Source: WGAL01 sp964570865
Lineage (GTDB): Bacteria; Bacteroidota; Ignavibacteria; Ignavibacteriales; Melioribacteraceae
NCBI GenBank assembly: GCA_964570865.1
Contig: CAZMZM010000083.1
Coordinates: forward strand, 1 to 6,776
Direction of reading: 5' to 3'
Length of the DNA stretch: 6,776 bases
How positions within the stretch are numbered: the first letter of the stretch is position 1; each line of letters begins with the position of its first letter. The notes below the pieces were generated by a model that saw only the letters and a program-made list of their open reading frames with translations, was not told the DNA's origin and did not search any database. Position numbers and translations under genes: made by a program. Below are positions 6,711 through 6,776 of this stretch, piece by piece.

Positions 6711-6776
6711 AACTCAAAATTTTCAGTTTAATTTTATAATTTAGGGAAATGCTGATTAATTTGTAAAAAAAATTCC
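6711..6776 (-). other. AT-rich leader before the first visible gene
   Basis: This 66-base stretch lies upstream of the TPR gene and is cut by the window edge. It has stops in two minus-strand frames; one frame (6775-6734) reads 13 codons to a TAA and could be the tail of an upstream gene, but it is too short to judge. No strong Shine-Dalgarno is present: only TTGAG lies just before the ATG. I cannot tell whether transcription starts here or continues from an upstream gene. Confidence 0.5.
6738..6767 (-). promoter_or_regulatory. Possible weak sigma-70-like promoter
   Basis: On the minus strand TTTACA (6767-6762) is followed after 18 bases by TAAATT (6743-6738), matching 5 of 6 and 4 of 6 consensus positions. 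The region is very AT-rich, so such matches are expected by chance, and FCB-group bacteria often use a different promoter form (TAnnTTTG), which is not clearly present. Listed only as the best candidate ahead of the operon. Confidence 0.18.

Noticed and set aside
6711..6725. Near match to the Bacteroidota promoter element TAnnTTTG (AAATTTTG)
   Set aside because: The first base does not match, and it lies only a few bases from the start codon, leaving no room for a normal leader.
6715..6735. Small AT-only inverted repeat (AAAATT / AATTTT) ahead of the TPR gene
   Set aside because: Six A-T pairs around an 8-base loop in very AT-rich DNA would be weak and is expected by chance; there is no GC stem to make it a terminator or riboswitch.
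1..6776. CRISPR arrays, tRNA or rRNA genes, insertion sequences, toxin-antitoxin or phage-defence genes
   Set aside because: None was seen on either strand; almost every base lies in one of six well-explained envelope or polysaccharide genes.

Overview
The window is a block of six protein genes, all on the minus strand and packed almost end to end, so it reads as one transcription unit running from high to low coordinates. It is AT-rich. The trio of TPR lipoprotein, DUF4292/LolB-like lipoprotein and EnvC-like LytM protein is an arrangement I associate with Bacteroidota, Ignavibacteriota and relatives (the FCB group). No 16S or other phylogenetic marker is present, so this placement is inference from gene content and protein style.

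Layout in the direction of transcription: (1) 6711-6776, a short AT-rich leader whose upstream side is cut off; (2) 6710-4902, a 602-residue lipoprotein made of TPR repeats; (3) 4905-4114, a lipoprotein resembling the LolB-like DUF4292 family; (4) 4120-2891, a secreted coiled-coil protein with a degenerate M23/LytM domain of the EnvC murein hydrolase activator type; (5) 2888-1635, a Wzx/RfbX-type polysaccharide flippase; (6) 1638-709, a family 2 glycosyltransferase; (7) 722-1, a second family 2 glycosyltransferase whose C-terminus lies outside the window. Neighbouring genes overlap by 4, 7, 4 and 14 bases or are separated by 2 bases, so translational coupling is likely throughout.

The first three genes form a cell-envelope module: two lipoproteins, probably at the outer membrane, and a regulator of septal peptidoglycan splitting. 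The last three belong to surface polysaccharide synthesis: the glycosyltransferases add sugars to a lipid-linked repeat unit and the flippase moves it across the inner membrane. Base composition drops at about position 1640: hand counts of sampled lines give about 26% GC in the two glycosyltransferase genes and about 40% in the genes upstream. This suggests a conserved envelope block, including the flippase, joined to a more variable polysaccharide locus.

No RNA genes, mobile elements, CRISPR arrays, clear terminators or long repeats were seen, and there is no gene-free stretch over 300 bases. I see no defence or otherwise clearly undescribed system. The features most worth a second look are the degenerate LytM centre with its only two cysteines nearby, its strongly basic coiled coil, the sharp composition boundary, and the coupling of a division-linked module to polysaccharide export.
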